Source: Kiritimatiellia bacterium
GTDB taxonomy: Bacteria; Verrucomicrobiota; Kiritimatiellia; JAAZAB01
Length of the DNA stretch: 64,000 nucleotides
Assembly: GCA_028718125.1 (NCBI GenBank)
Contig: JAQUMN010000013.1
Coordinates: forward strand, 1 to 64,000
Reading direction: 5' to 3'
Shown here: positions 1 through 7,504 of the stretch, piece after piece
Layout: every line of letters starts with the position of its first letter
Position numbering within the stretch: position 1 is the stretch's first letter
Notes under the pieces: model-generated
Told to the model about the DNA's origin: nothing
The model's database searches: none
The model's input: the letters and a program-made list of their open reading frames with translations, nothing else
Program-made: the position numbers and the translations under genes

Positions 1-141
1 GCCGTCGAGCTCTTGCTGACCATTCCTTACGACGGGTATCTCAGTGGCGAGTGGATCAACTGGAGCGACGCCTGCGAGGTGCACCTGCCCCGCGAACTGG
101 CGATAATGAAAAGCTACGAACGCGCCGTCGTCAAACGATGA
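1..141 (+). CDS. C-terminal fragment of an unidentified protein
   Basis: The window opens inside a plus-strand reading frame that stays open for 46 codons and stops with TGA at 139-141. The visible tail ends in ELAIMKSYERAVVKR. I do not recognise the family. The gene is convergent with the kinase gene that ends at 142, with no spacer between the two stop codons. The start and most of the protein lie upstream of the window, so no function is proposed. Confidence 0.5.
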   Translation, partial: AVELLLTIPYDGYLSGEWINWSDACEVHLPRELAIMKSYERAVVKR

Positions 142-1488
142 TCACACCTCGTACCGGCTCCCGCCGATAAATTCCCGCAACAGCGAGTCCGCAGGCACGC
201 ATGCATCGTCGTCGACGGCCGTTAAGGGCGATAGGAAATCATAGACGCGTTTGGCCCGGATATAGGCGTCCTGCCGGCTGGGATCCTGATGGTAGCGGGC
301 AACGGCATTCGGGAAATAGCGGAACACCTTGTGCTTCAGGATCGGAATCTCGTAGGGTAGGGCGCTGTTAACCAGGAAATCCGCAGTGTCAATGAAGGGG
401 ATAATATTTTTTAGCTCGCTGCGCCGGACGTAGTGCCAGTGGGTCAGGGTCGTTTCCGGCTTGGAATTGCGGTGCAGGCTGTCGCGGAGCATGCGGCGCA
501 TGAGCCGGTTGTCGGCCCAGCGCATGAAATCGCCGTCGGCGGCGCGCAACTGGCCGAGGGTTTCGATGTAAAGCCGGAATTTCTGTTCGGCCGGAATGCT
601 TCGGGTCATGTCCTGGTAAAGTCCGTGTAAGCTGTCCAACAGGAGAATTTGGTTGCTTGCCAGCTGCAGGGGCTCGGCGGCCAGGGTACGCTTGCCGGTT
701 TTAAAATCGTAGTGTGGGGCCTGGATAGTCTTGCCGGCCAGGAGCGCGGTCAGGTGTGTATTGATCAGCTTCAGGTCCAGGGATTGCGGCGCCTCGTAGT
801 CATAATCGCCGAACTCGTCCCTGGGATGCTGTTCTAGGTCGAAGAAATAGTTGTCCACGTTGATGGCCTTGAACCCCAGCCCCACGCGCGCCAGACGCTC
901 ACAGAGCTTGGCCGTCGTGGTCGTTTTACCGGAGGAGGAGGGCCCGGCGACAATCACGAGCCGGAGAGTGTCCTGCCGCTCCATGATTTTGGCGGCACAC
1001 TCTGAAAGCTCTTCGTCGTAGCGCCGGTCGGTCTCCCGGACAAGGCGGGGAAAGTGCCCGCCGGCGATGAGGGCATTGAGATTGCTGATCGAGTCGCATC
1101 CGTGGTCCATGTTCCAGCGCAGAACCTCATAGATTTTTTTATAGGGGATGTTGTCGGTGACTTCGAAAGCATAGGCGCGGGCGGCGCGGGCCTGGGCGCG
1201 CCGGTTGCGATAAATGATATAGGCGCGGGCGGTCTTAATCTCCCCGCGCTCCATGAGAGTTTCCTCGACAATATCCTGAATTTCTTCCACGCTCGGCGTT
1301 GCGTTCGTGCCGTAAGCGGAAATCAGCGCGCGTTCGACATCCAGGGCCAGGGACTCCGCTTGTGCACGGTCCCCTTGGCCGAGCGAGGCAAAAGCCCGGA
1401 AGATGGCCGTGCTGATCCGGTCGCGGTCGTAGGGCGCCAAATTGCCTTCGCGCTTGATGATCTGCCGGATCGGGGAAGACGATTTCAT
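142..1488 (-). CDS. ATP-cone plus uridine-kinase-like P-loop kinase
   Basis: This 448-residue protein joins two nucleotide-binding modules. Residues about 8-105 resemble an ATP-cone, the regulatory domain of ribonucleotide reductases and NrdR (KREGNLAPYDRDRISTAI, then TARAYIIYRNRR). Residues about 165-400 are a phosphoribulokinase/uridine kinase-type P-loop domain with the Walker A motif GPSSSGKT starting at residue 182 and a NVDNYFFD segment typical of uridine kinases. It probably phosphorylates a nucleoside or a related small substrate, under allosteric control by ATP or dATP through the cone; that control is inference. The start codon is ATG at 1488. It is a single gene, divergent from the UROD-family gene. 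Confidence 0.8.
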   Translation of the reverse strand: MKSSSPIRQIIKREGNLAPYDRDRISTAIFRAFASLGQGDRAQAESLALDVERALISAYGTNATPSVEEIQDIVEETLMERGEIKTARAYIIYRNRRAQARAARAYAFEVTDNIPYKKIYEVLRWNMDHGCDSISNLNALIAGGHFPRLVRETDRRYDEELSECAAKIMERQDTLRLVIVAGPSSSGKTTTTAKLCERLARVGLGFKAINVDNYFFDLEQHPRDEFGDYDYEAPQSLDLKLINTHLTALLAGKTIQAPHYDFKTGKRTLAAEPLQLASNQILLLDSLHGLYQDMTRSIPAEQKFRLYIETLGQLRAADGDFMRWADNRLMRRMLRDSLHRNSKPETTLTHWHYVRRSELKNIIPFIDTADFLVNSALPYEIPILKHKVFRYFPNAVARYHQDPSRQDAYIRAKRVYDFLSPLTAVDDDACVPADSLLREFIGGSRYEV

Positions 1489-1545
1489 GCTTGATTATGG
1501 CATTGGCATGGCTTAAACATCAAGCAGGAAGTGTGGCGATAATTG

Positions 1546-2649
1546 ATGAGAGAAACGTGTATGCAACCGATGACTGCCCGGGAACGGATTGGTAATTTGC
1601 TTAAACGCAAGCCGGTGGACCGCGCCTCGTTCCACGAGTCGCTCTGGGGCGAGACGGTTAAGCGCTGGACGGGCGAGGGGCATCTTAAGGAAAAGAAAAA
1701 TGTCGCCATGCAGTTGAAAATGGAGCTTTTGAGCGCCGGCTGGTTCAACTCCGAGGCCAGGCTTGGCAATGAGGATAATATTGTCGAAGAAGACAAGGAT
1801 ACAAAGCTGGTACGGAACGGCAATGGCGCGTTATTGCGTTACTGGAAGAACAAGTCGGGCACACCCGAACACGTGGATTTTCTGGTCAAGGACCGCGCCG
1901 GCTGGGATGAACATATTGCGCCCTACCTGAAGCCCGATCGTAAACGCGTGGATTTTGAAAATTATCGGAAAGTGAAGAAATTCGCCGCCGAGCAGAGCAA
2001 GTTTTTCAGCTGGAGCGGTGTGAATGTGTTCGAGCAGATGCACCCGGTTTGCGGGCACGAATATATGCTGATGGGTATGGCGCTCGACCCCGAATGGATC
2101 AAGACGATGGCGCGCACGTTCACCGATTTAACCATTGCCATGTGGGAAATGCTGTTTGCCGAGGAAGGTTTGCCGGACGGCATATTATTTTACGAGGACA
2201 TGGGATTCAAGGAGAAGCCGTTCATGTCGCCGGCCATGTACCGCGAGCTGATCATGCCCTCTCATAAGCGGACTTGTTCTTGGGCGCACCAGCATGGCTT
2301 GCGGGTGATCATGCACTCGTGCGGCTTTGTCGAGCCACTGGTGCCGCATATGATCGAAGCTGGTATTGACATGCTCCAGGCCATGGAGGTGAAGGCCGGC
2401 ATGAATATGCTGCGGTTGAACAAGCTTTTCGGGGACAAGATCGGGTTTATGGGGAATATCGACATTCGCGAGATCATTTCTAATGACCGCAATCGCATAG
2501 ACGCGGAGTTAAAGAAAAAAATATTGCCGCTGATGGAAACGAAAACGCCGTATATCCTGTCCTCGGACCATTCCACGCCGCCGGATGTGGACTACGAGAC
2601 ATTCCTCTATTTCCGTGACCGCGGCCTGGAACTGGCGCGATATGCATAG
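1546..2649 (+). CDS. Uroporphyrinogen decarboxylase (UROD) family protein, MtaA/MtbA-like
   Basis: A 367-residue member of the UROD fold family, closer to the methylcobamide:CoM methyltransferase-type branch than to haem-pathway HemE. A HSCG motif sits at residues 257-260; MtaA/MtbA enzymes use His-X-Cys at this place to bind zinc. No obvious downstream Cys ligand is visible, the corresponding C-terminal stretch reading SSDHSTPP, so the metal site may differ. The GDKIGFMGNIDI segment is typical of the family. These proteins are abundant in anaerobes and PVC bacteria and mostly have unknown methyl donors. The start is uncertain: TTG 1543, ATG 1546 and ATG 1561 are all possible and none has a convincing ribosome site. 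Confidence 0.75.
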   Translation: MRETCMQPMTARERIGNLLKRKPVDRASFHESLWGETVKRWTGEGHLKEKKNVAMQLKMELLSAGWFNSEARLGNEDNIVEEDKDTKLVRNGNGALLRYWKNKSGTPEHVDFLVKDRAGWDEHIAPYLKPDRKRVDFENYRKVKKFAAEQSKFFSWSGVNVFEQMHPVCGHEYMLMGMALDPEWIKTMARTFTDLTIAMWEMLFAEEGLPDGILFYEDMGFKEKPFMSPAMYRELIMPSHKRTCSWAHQHGLRVIMHSCGFVEPLVPHMIEAGIDMLQAMEVKAGMNMLRLNKLFGDKIGFMGNIDIREIISNDRNRIDAELKKKILPLMETKTPYILSSDHSTPPDVDYETFLYFRDRGLELARYA

Positions 2650-2673
2650 GAAGCGTGGTTAATGGGGAACTAC

Positions 2674-2876
2674 TCAGGTGTTCAGTGTTCGGAGGAGCAT
2701 GACAGATGAGCCAAAAGACAAGACTTGTTTGGAATGCATTCGAATGCTAAACGGACTTGAGAAGTCTCTTGGACGGCATCTTTCCGAGAAAAAATGCCAT
2801 TGGGCCGTCGTTGAGGCAGCCGACAGGTATAGCGACCCGAATCCTGAACACCGAACAATGAACACCGAACACCTAT
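2674..2876. repeat. Iterated GAACACC words, inverted around a small ORF
   Basis: The left end (2676-2692) reads as copies of GTGTTC and the right end (2846-2876) as repeated GAACACC words, so the two ends are inverted copies of each other. They bracket about 150 bp between the UROD-family gene and metXW. The right tract runs up to the metXW start codon. Other tracts built of different 7-8 nt words occur elsewhere in the window. Confidence 0.6.
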
Positions 2877-2881
2877 CATGA
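2699..2881 (+). CDS. Possible 60-residue hypothetical protein, translationally coupled to metXW
   Basis: A short frame starting ATG at 2699 directly after a GGAGGAG ribosome-site-like stretch and ending TGA at 2879-2881, so that its stop overlaps the metXW start in an ATGA arrangement. The protein has three Cys and one Trp and is mainly charged helix-like sequence; I do not recognise it. The last dozen residues are encoded by the iterated GAACACC words, which argues for caution. It may be a leader-type ORF or no gene at all. Confidence 0.3.
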   Translation: MTDEPKDKTCLECIRMLNGLEKSLGRHLSEKKCHWAVVEAADRYSDPNPEHRTMNTEHLS

Positions 2882-4713
2882 TTACTTCCGATACAACTGA
2901 GGACAGCGTGGGGTTGGTGGAGACGCGCCATGTTTCCATCCGCCTGCCGCCGGAGGGGTTGGTTCTGGAAAACGGCTCAAGCTTGGCAAGCCTGCAGGTG
3001 GCCTACGAAAGCTATGGAAAGCTTGCTACCGCCGGCGACAACGTCATTTACATTTGTCACGCGCTTACCGGCGATGCGCACGTAGCCGGCTATCACAGCG
3101 CACAAGATAAAAAAACCGGCTGGTGGGATGCCATGGTCGGCCCGGGCAAGGGGATTGATACTAACCGCTTCCATGTGATTTGCGCCAACATTCTCGGCGG
3201 CTGCATGGGCACGACGGGACCCTCCTCGCTCGATCCGCGCACGGGTCGTCCCTACGGCTCATCTTTTCCGGCCATCACCACCGGCGATATGGTTCGCGTC
3301 CAATATCTCCTGCTCCAGCACCTGGGCATCAAGCGCCTGGCGGCGGTCATCGGGGGATCGTTCGGGGGCATGCAGGTTCTGGAGTGGATCCGCCGCTATC
3401 CGCACATGGTGGACAAAGGCGTATGCATTGCTTCGGCGATGAGTCTTTCGGCCCAGGCGCTGGCGTTCGATATTGTGGGCCGTAACGCCATCCAGGCCGA
3501 TTCAGCCTGGGCCGGCGGAGACTATTATGGGAAAGAGCAGACTCCCGACCAGGGCCTGGCCCAGGCGCGCATGATCGGTCACATCACCTACCTCTCCTCC
3601 GAAAACATGAAGCTCAAATTCGGGCGCGAGAAGAAGGCGATCCATGAGCCCCTGCCGCGCTTTGCCACCCCGTTTCAGGTGGAAAGCTACCTGGATTACC
3701 AAGGCTCTAAGTTTGTCGACCGGTTCGACGCCAACTCCTACCTGCATATCACCGAAGCCATGGATATTTACGACTTGGCCGAGAATTGCGCCGATCCGGC
3801 CGATGCGTTCCGCTCCGTGAACTCGCGCACGCATGTCCTGGTAGTGGCCCTCAGCTCCGATTGGCTCTTCCCTCCGGAACAGTCGCTGGCCGTAGCCCGG
3901 GCGCTCATACGCGCCGGCAAGCACGTTTCCTATTGCCTCCTGCCGTCGCCTTATGGACACGATGCGTTTCTGATTGAGGTGGAGCGATTGGCCGACGTGC
4001 TGCGCACGTTCCTGGCATCAGTAAGCGCTTCTTGTGTTGATGCGAAGGTGGCGAACATGCCATCCACCCCTCCGCCGCCCCGGCGATTTGTGCGTAAAAG
4101 GGTCCACGGCGAATTAGAGCGCGAGGATTACATCCGTATTATCGATCAAATTGTTCCCGGTGCGCGTGTCCTTGACCTCGGTTGCGGTGACGGCGAACTT
4201 CTGTGCGAACTTATGGCCCGCAAAACAATCACCGGCCTGGGCATGGATATCGATCTGGAGCATGTCATCAACGTGCTTCGCAAAGGCATCGATGTGTTTC
4301 AATGCGACCTTGACGCGGGCCTTAGCGTCATCCCGGACCAGGCCTACGATTATGCCGTGCTTAGCCAGACCTTGCAGGTCGTGCGCAAGCCGCGCCTGGT
4401 CCTCAACGAAATGCTGCGCGTGGCCCGCGAGGGGATCGTGAGCTTTCCCAATTTCGGCAACTGGCGCTATCGTTTGCGTCTGGGACTCAAGGGGTGTATG
4501 CCGATTTCCGGCACCCTGCCCTTCGAGTGGTATGACACGCCCAATATCCATCTCTCCACGCTGAAGGATTTCCGTTCCCTGTGCCGCATGGATCATATCC
4601 GCATCATGGATACCGTATGCATCCCGCGCGGCTGGGGCGATGCCGCCTTGCTTCGCTTGAGCCGGCACAATATGGGGGCCGATCGGGTTTTAATCCGGAT
4701 AGCGAGGGAATAA
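2878..4713 (+). CDS. metXW: Homoserine O-acetyltransferase fused to MetW methyltransferase-like domain
   Basis: A 611-residue fusion of two normally adjacent methionine genes. Residues about 15-375 are MetX, the alpha/beta hydrolase that acylates homoserine; the nucleophile is Ser161 in GGSFGG, and Asp328 (SSDWLFP) and His361 (YGHDAF) complete the triad. After a proline-rich linker (about 390-402), residues about 405-611 are MetW, with the SAM-binding motif LDLGCGDG at 432-439 and the MetW-typical NFGNWRYR segment. MetX and MetW are separate genes in most bacteria and are thought to work together. No in-frame stop, start or ribosome site separates the halves. The gene is followed after 6 bp by a GIY-YIG gene and then cysE, giving a sulfur amino acid context. 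Confidence 0.9.
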   Translation: MITSDTTEDSVGLVETRHVSIRLPPEGLVLENGSSLASLQVAYESYGKLATAGDNVIYICHALTGDAHVAGYHSAQDKKTGWWDAMVGPGKGIDTNRFHVICANILGGCMGTTGPSSLDPRTGRPYGSSFPAITTGDMVRVQYLLLQHLGIKRLAAVIGGSFGGMQVLEWIRRYPHMVDKGVCIASAMSLSAQALAFDIVGRNAIQADSAWAGGDYYGKEQTPDQGLAQARMIGHITYLSSENMKLKFGREKKAIHEPLPRFATPFQVESYLDYQGSKFVDRFDANSYLHITEAMDIYDLAENCADPADAFRSVNSRTHVLVVALSSDWLFPPEQSLAVARALIRAGKHVSYCLLPSPYGHDAFLIEVERLADVLRTFLASVSASCVDAKVANMPSTPPPPRRFVRKRVHGELEREDYIRIIDQIVPGARVLDLGCGDGELLCELMARKTITGLGMDIDLEHVINVLRKGIDVFQCDLDAGLSVIPDQAYDYAVLSQTLQVVRKPRLVLNEMLRVAREGIVSFPNFGNWRYRLRLGLKGCMPISGTLPFEWYDTPNIHLSTLKDFRSLCRMDHIRIMDTVCIPRGWGDAALLRLSRHNMGADRVLIRIARE

Positions 4714-4719
4714 TGGCTA

Positions 4720-5007
4720 ATGAGGTCTTATTATGTTTATATTCTGGCCAGCAAGCGGAATGGCACGCTTTATATTGGGATTACCAATAGCTTGATAAGG
4801 CGGGTTTATGAACATAAAAATGGTCTAATTAAAGGGTTTACTAAAAAATACAAGGTTCATAATCTTGTTTTCTATGAACGTTTTGATGATGTAAAATCCG
4901 CTATTCGATATGAGAAGCAGTTGAAGAAATGGAATAGGAAATGGAAAATTGAGTTGATCGAAAAGGACAATCCGGAATGGAAAGATTTATACGAGGATTT
5001 AACCTGA
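4720..5007 (+). CDS. GIY-YIG nuclease-domain small protein
   Basis: A 95-residue single-domain protein of the GIY-YIG superfamily (UPF0213/YhbQ-like): YYVYIL near the N terminus, GTLYIGIT with the paired Tyr motif, then RRVYEHK and the family helix ending in IRYEKQLKKWNR. It starts 6 bp after the metXW stop. Its base composition is strikingly low in G+C (17 of 60 bases in 4801-4860), unlike both flanking genes, so it is probably a recent arrival. A paired-hairpin repeat follows its stop directly. Biological role of stand-alone proteins of this size is unclear. Confidence 0.85.
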   Translation: MRSYYVYILASKRNGTLYIGITNSLIRRVYEHKNGLIKGFTKKYKVHNLVFYERFDDVKSAIRYEKQLKKWNRKWKIELIEKDNPEWKDLYEDLT

Positions 5008-5136
5008 TCCTGGATTCCCGATCAGTCCCCGCTTTGCGGGGACATGTCGGGAATGACATACACGCGCTCCATTCTGCCTGCCCTGCGTAGCCTCCGGGCA
5101 AAGCAGGGTCATTCCCGCGAAAGCGGGAATCCAGGA
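5008..5136. repeat. Paired-hairpin REP-like repeat, copy A
   Basis: Two hairpins about 50 bp apart. The left one starts GGATTCCCG at 5012, contains an inner perfect 8-bp stem (GTCCCCGC/GCGGGGAC) and closes with CGGGAATGAC; the right one is GTCATTCCCGCGAAAGCGGG followed by AATCC (5109-5133). The spacer has a CTGCCTGCCCTGCG/AAGCAGGG hairpin of its own. It begins immediately after the GIY-YIG stop codon. Copies B (37843-37951) and C (39211-39291) share the terminal stems. Confidence 0.8.
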
Positions 5137-5217
5137 TAATGACAACCACGCGCAACGCGGGGACGGGGCAGGAATAACGTTGCCTGACTTCTGAATACGG
5201 CCAAGGAGGAAAAAACC

Positions 5218-6138
5218 ATGAAACTTGCCGAATGGATGGACAATAAATTGCCGGCCATTGTGGGCACCCTGACACGCTGTTTGAACTGTCAGGTCGGTGT
5301 CAACACACAGAAGCGGTTCAACCTGGCCGGCCAGAAAGCTGTGCATGCGGTCGTGGACGAGTTCATGGGCATTCTGTTTCCCGGCTGTCATGGGCACGCG
5401 CCGCTGACCGAAAGCAACATGGATACCCTGTATAATAGCCGGATTCGCTCGGCAGCGACGCTTCTGGCCGAGCAGGCCGAAAATGCCTTCCGCTACCAGT
5501 GTGAATTCGAAAAATGCAAGGATTGCGGAGATTGCCGTAAAAAAGCGGAAGAAGCCGTCATGACCCTGGTTGAATCCCTGCCGATCATCCGTGACTTGCT
5601 CCAGCGGGATATCCAGGCGGCCTATGACGGCGATCCGGCCGCCCGGTCGCTCATGGAAATTGTCATGAGCTACCCCGGCCTGCAAGCCATCGCCATTCAT
5701 CGCGTGGCCCACGTTCTATATCAGAAGGGCGTGCCGCTGATCCCGCGGGTCATGTCGGAACAGGCCCATTCGAGCACGGGCATCGATATCCATCCGGGCG
5801 CCCGGATCGGCAGCGGATTTTTTATCGACCATGGCACGGGCGTGGTTATCGGCGAAACCTGCGTCATCGGCGAGAACGTAAAACTTTATCAAGGCGTCAC
5901 GCTGGGCGCCTTAAGTTTTCCCAAGGACGAGCACGGCAACCCCATCAAGGGCATCAAGCGGCACCCTGAAGTGCGTGACAACGCAACGATCTATGCCGGG
6001 GCCACCATCCTGGGCGGCGAAACGGTCATAGGCGAAGGCGCCGTGATCGGCGGCAACGTGTGGCTGATGCATTCCGTGCCGCCGGGCGCCAAGGTTTATA
6101 ACCAACAGCCCAAGCCCCGCATCCAGGTGGGCGAATGA
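5218..6138 (+). CDS. cysE: Serine O-acetyltransferase
   Basis: A 306-residue cytoplasmic enzyme that makes O-acetylserine from serine and acetyl-CoA, the first step of cysteine synthesis. The C-terminal half (about 180-300) is a left-handed hexapeptide-repeat helix with the family signature IHPGARIGSGFFIDHGTG and GETCVIGENVKLYQGVTLGA. The N-terminal helical part has the usual ILFPG segment but carries an unusual set of cysteines: C21, C24, C57 and a CX4CX2CX2C cluster at C95, C100, C103 and C106. The start ATG at 5218 follows a strong AAGGAGG site. It lies downstream of metXW, consistent with a sulfur amino acid group. Confidence 0.9.
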   Translation: MKLAEWMDNKLPAIVGTLTRCLNCQVGVNTQKRFNLAGQKAVHAVVDEFMGILFPGCHGHAPLTESNMDTLYNSRIRSAATLLAEQAENAFRYQCEFEKCKDCGDCRKKAEEAVMTLVESLPIIRDLLQRDIQAAYDGDPAARSLMEIVMSYPGLQAIAIHRVAHVLYQKGVPLIPRVMSEQAHSSTGIDIHPGARIGSGFFIDHGTGVVIGETCVIGENVKLYQGVTLGALSFPKDEHGNPIKGIKRHPEVRDNATIYAGATILGGETVIGEGAVIGGNVWLMHSVPPGAKVYNQQPKPRIQVGE

Positions 6139-6153
6139 CCTGAGGAACGGGCC

Positions 6154-6280
6154 GGTAGTCAGAGATCAGAGGTCGGCAGTCAATAATTATTTATGGTCAT
6201 GTTTTCTTTGCATTTGACCGCTTGCCCGCCGAAGCGCCCAGGCGAAGTAGGGTTGGGCGTTCGGCGTTGGATGTTCGGCA
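6154..6280. repeat. Two iterated short-word tracts around the DUF1573 gene start
   Basis: At 6154-6183 degenerate 7-8 nt words of the type GTCAGAG are repeated, and at 6250-6280 words of the type GTTCGGC/GTTGGGC are repeated. The second tract lies inside the 5' end of the DUF1573 reading frame and makes its real start codon hard to assign. Confidence 0.5.
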
Positions 6281-7308
6281 TTTACTTTTGCCTTATGGCC
6301 GCCCTCGCCCATGCCCGCCCGCCTGCAACGCTACCAAGCCCGCAGTCGCTACGCGCCAGCGTTGCGGGCGGGTGCGTAGCATTACGGGCAGGCGACCTTC
6401 CCCGCTTGATCTGCGATGAACCGGAATATTGTTTCGGCACACTGAGTAACACAAGCGACGTGCCGCACACCTTTGTGCTGGCCAATGAAGGTGATGCGAA
6501 TATTGACATCTACCGCGTGCAGAACGATTGCGGTTGTATCCTTGTTCGCCTGGAGAACAGGATCATCCACCCGGGCGAGCAGATTGCCGTGAAGGTGCGT
6601 TTTATCCTCGCCGGCCGCGCCGGCCGCCAGCACAAGCGCGTAACGATCATATCCAACGATCCCGACCAGCCCCGGCTGACATTGAGCCTGGTCGGCGAGG
6701 CCGTGGCGGAGGTGGAGGTGAAACCCGATCGGATTTACTGGGGCAATCTGCGGAGCGATGCGGCTGAAGTCAAAACAGTGGATATCAAATTTCAGGAGTC
6801 GGCGCCGGGCCATGTCACCGGCGCCGGCGTGATGTCGCCGGCATTTGACGTGGCCATGGAAACGAACAAGAGCGGTTTGACCTATCGCCTCCAGATTTGG
6901 TCCGTTCCGCCGCTGGAGTTGGGTCGGTTTGCGACCAACGTGTGGATTACCACCGACTCCCCCCGCCACCCGCAACTTACGGTGCCCATGCATGGGCGGG
7001 TGGTTGGGGATATTTATACCGTACCGGACGAGCTATGGCTGTCGAGCGATATCAATCAGCCGGTTACACGCTTGCTCATGGTCCAATCCGGCCGCAGACA
7101 TAAATTCAAGATTGTGCGTGTGGACCCGCCGTTCCCGGACATGGATGTCACTGTCCGCACCACCTTGTTCAAAGGATACCGCGTCGAATTGAGGAATCTG
7201 CGCCCCCTGCCGGAACTTGACGGGCGGACTTTAACCATCGTCACCGATTGTCCAACCAGCCCCACGTTAACCGTTCCGTTCCGGATCGGCCAACCGCCTG
7301 GAAATTAG
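6193..7308 (+). CDS. Exported DUF1573-family protein
   Basis: Up to 371 residues. A hydrophobic segment with a likely cleavage site (FGIYFCLMAALAHA) suggests export. Residues about 80-180 form a DUF1573 domain (FGTLSNTSDVPHTFVLANEG, then the conserved DCGC motif and a THP-like HPGEQIAVKV strand), an immunoglobulin-like fold common in Bacteroidota and PVC proteins; two further beta-rich domains follow. Starts at 6193 (ATG), 6199 or 6271 are possible: the longer form supplies an Arg-Arg before the hydrophobic core, but the first 26 codons are repeat-derived. A GC-rich hairpin is embedded in the coding region at 6313-6393. Function unknown. Confidence 0.75.
   Translation: MVMFSLHLTACPPKRPGEVGLGVRRWMFGIYFCLMAALAHARPPATLPSPQSLRASVAGGCVALRAGDLPRLICDEPEYCFGTLSNTSDVPHTFVLANEGDANIDIYRVQNDCGCILVRLENRIIHPGEQIAVKVRFILAGRAGRQHKRVTIISNDPDQPRLTLSLVGEAVAEVEVKPDRIYWGNLRSDAAEVKTVDIKFQESAPGHVTGAGVMSPAFDVAMETNKSGLTYRLQIWSVPPLELGRFATNVWITTDSPRHPQLTVPMHGRVVGDIYTVPDELWLSSDINQPVTRLLMVQSGRRHKFKIVRVDPPFPDMDVTVRTTLFKGYRVELRNLRPLPELDGRTLTIVTDCPTSPTLTVPFRIGQPPGN
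6313..6393. repeat. GC-rich palindromic repeat inside the DUF1573 coding region
   Basis: CGCCTGCAACGCT and AGCGTTGCGGGCG form a 13-bp near-perfect inverted pair, followed by GTGCGTAGCATTACGGGCAGGC. A closely related hairpin (CTGCCCGCAGTGCTACGC, then GTGTTGCAGGCGGGC) lies at 22638-22675. Here the repeat is read in frame just after the signal peptide. Confidence 0.6.
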
Positions 7309-7504
7309 ACGCCAGCCTGCCCTGCGAAGCTTTAGCGAAGCAGGGACGGACCAGGCTTCGCCCAAGAGCTACGCCTTGGCGCGCGCCTGATACCAGTCCG
7401 GATAACAAAGATTGGCTGTGAAATCCGCGGTGAAAGTTCATTCTGCCTTCTGCCGTCCGTTCTGAGTCTTTTCCGGTATGGCGTCTGGCATCCGTCGTCC
7501 GCCT
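7309..7504. repeat. Convergent intergenic region with palindromic and iterated-word repeats
   Basis: This 196-bp gap separates the convergent DUF1573 and carB genes. CCCTGCGAAGCTTTAGCGAAGCAGGG near 7320-7345 forms a hairpin (outer stem CCCTGC/GCAGGG) and a second imperfect hairpin follows. At 7441-7468 words of the type TTCTGCC are iterated. It could act as a bidirectional transcript end, though no T-run follows the stems. Confidence 0.5.
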
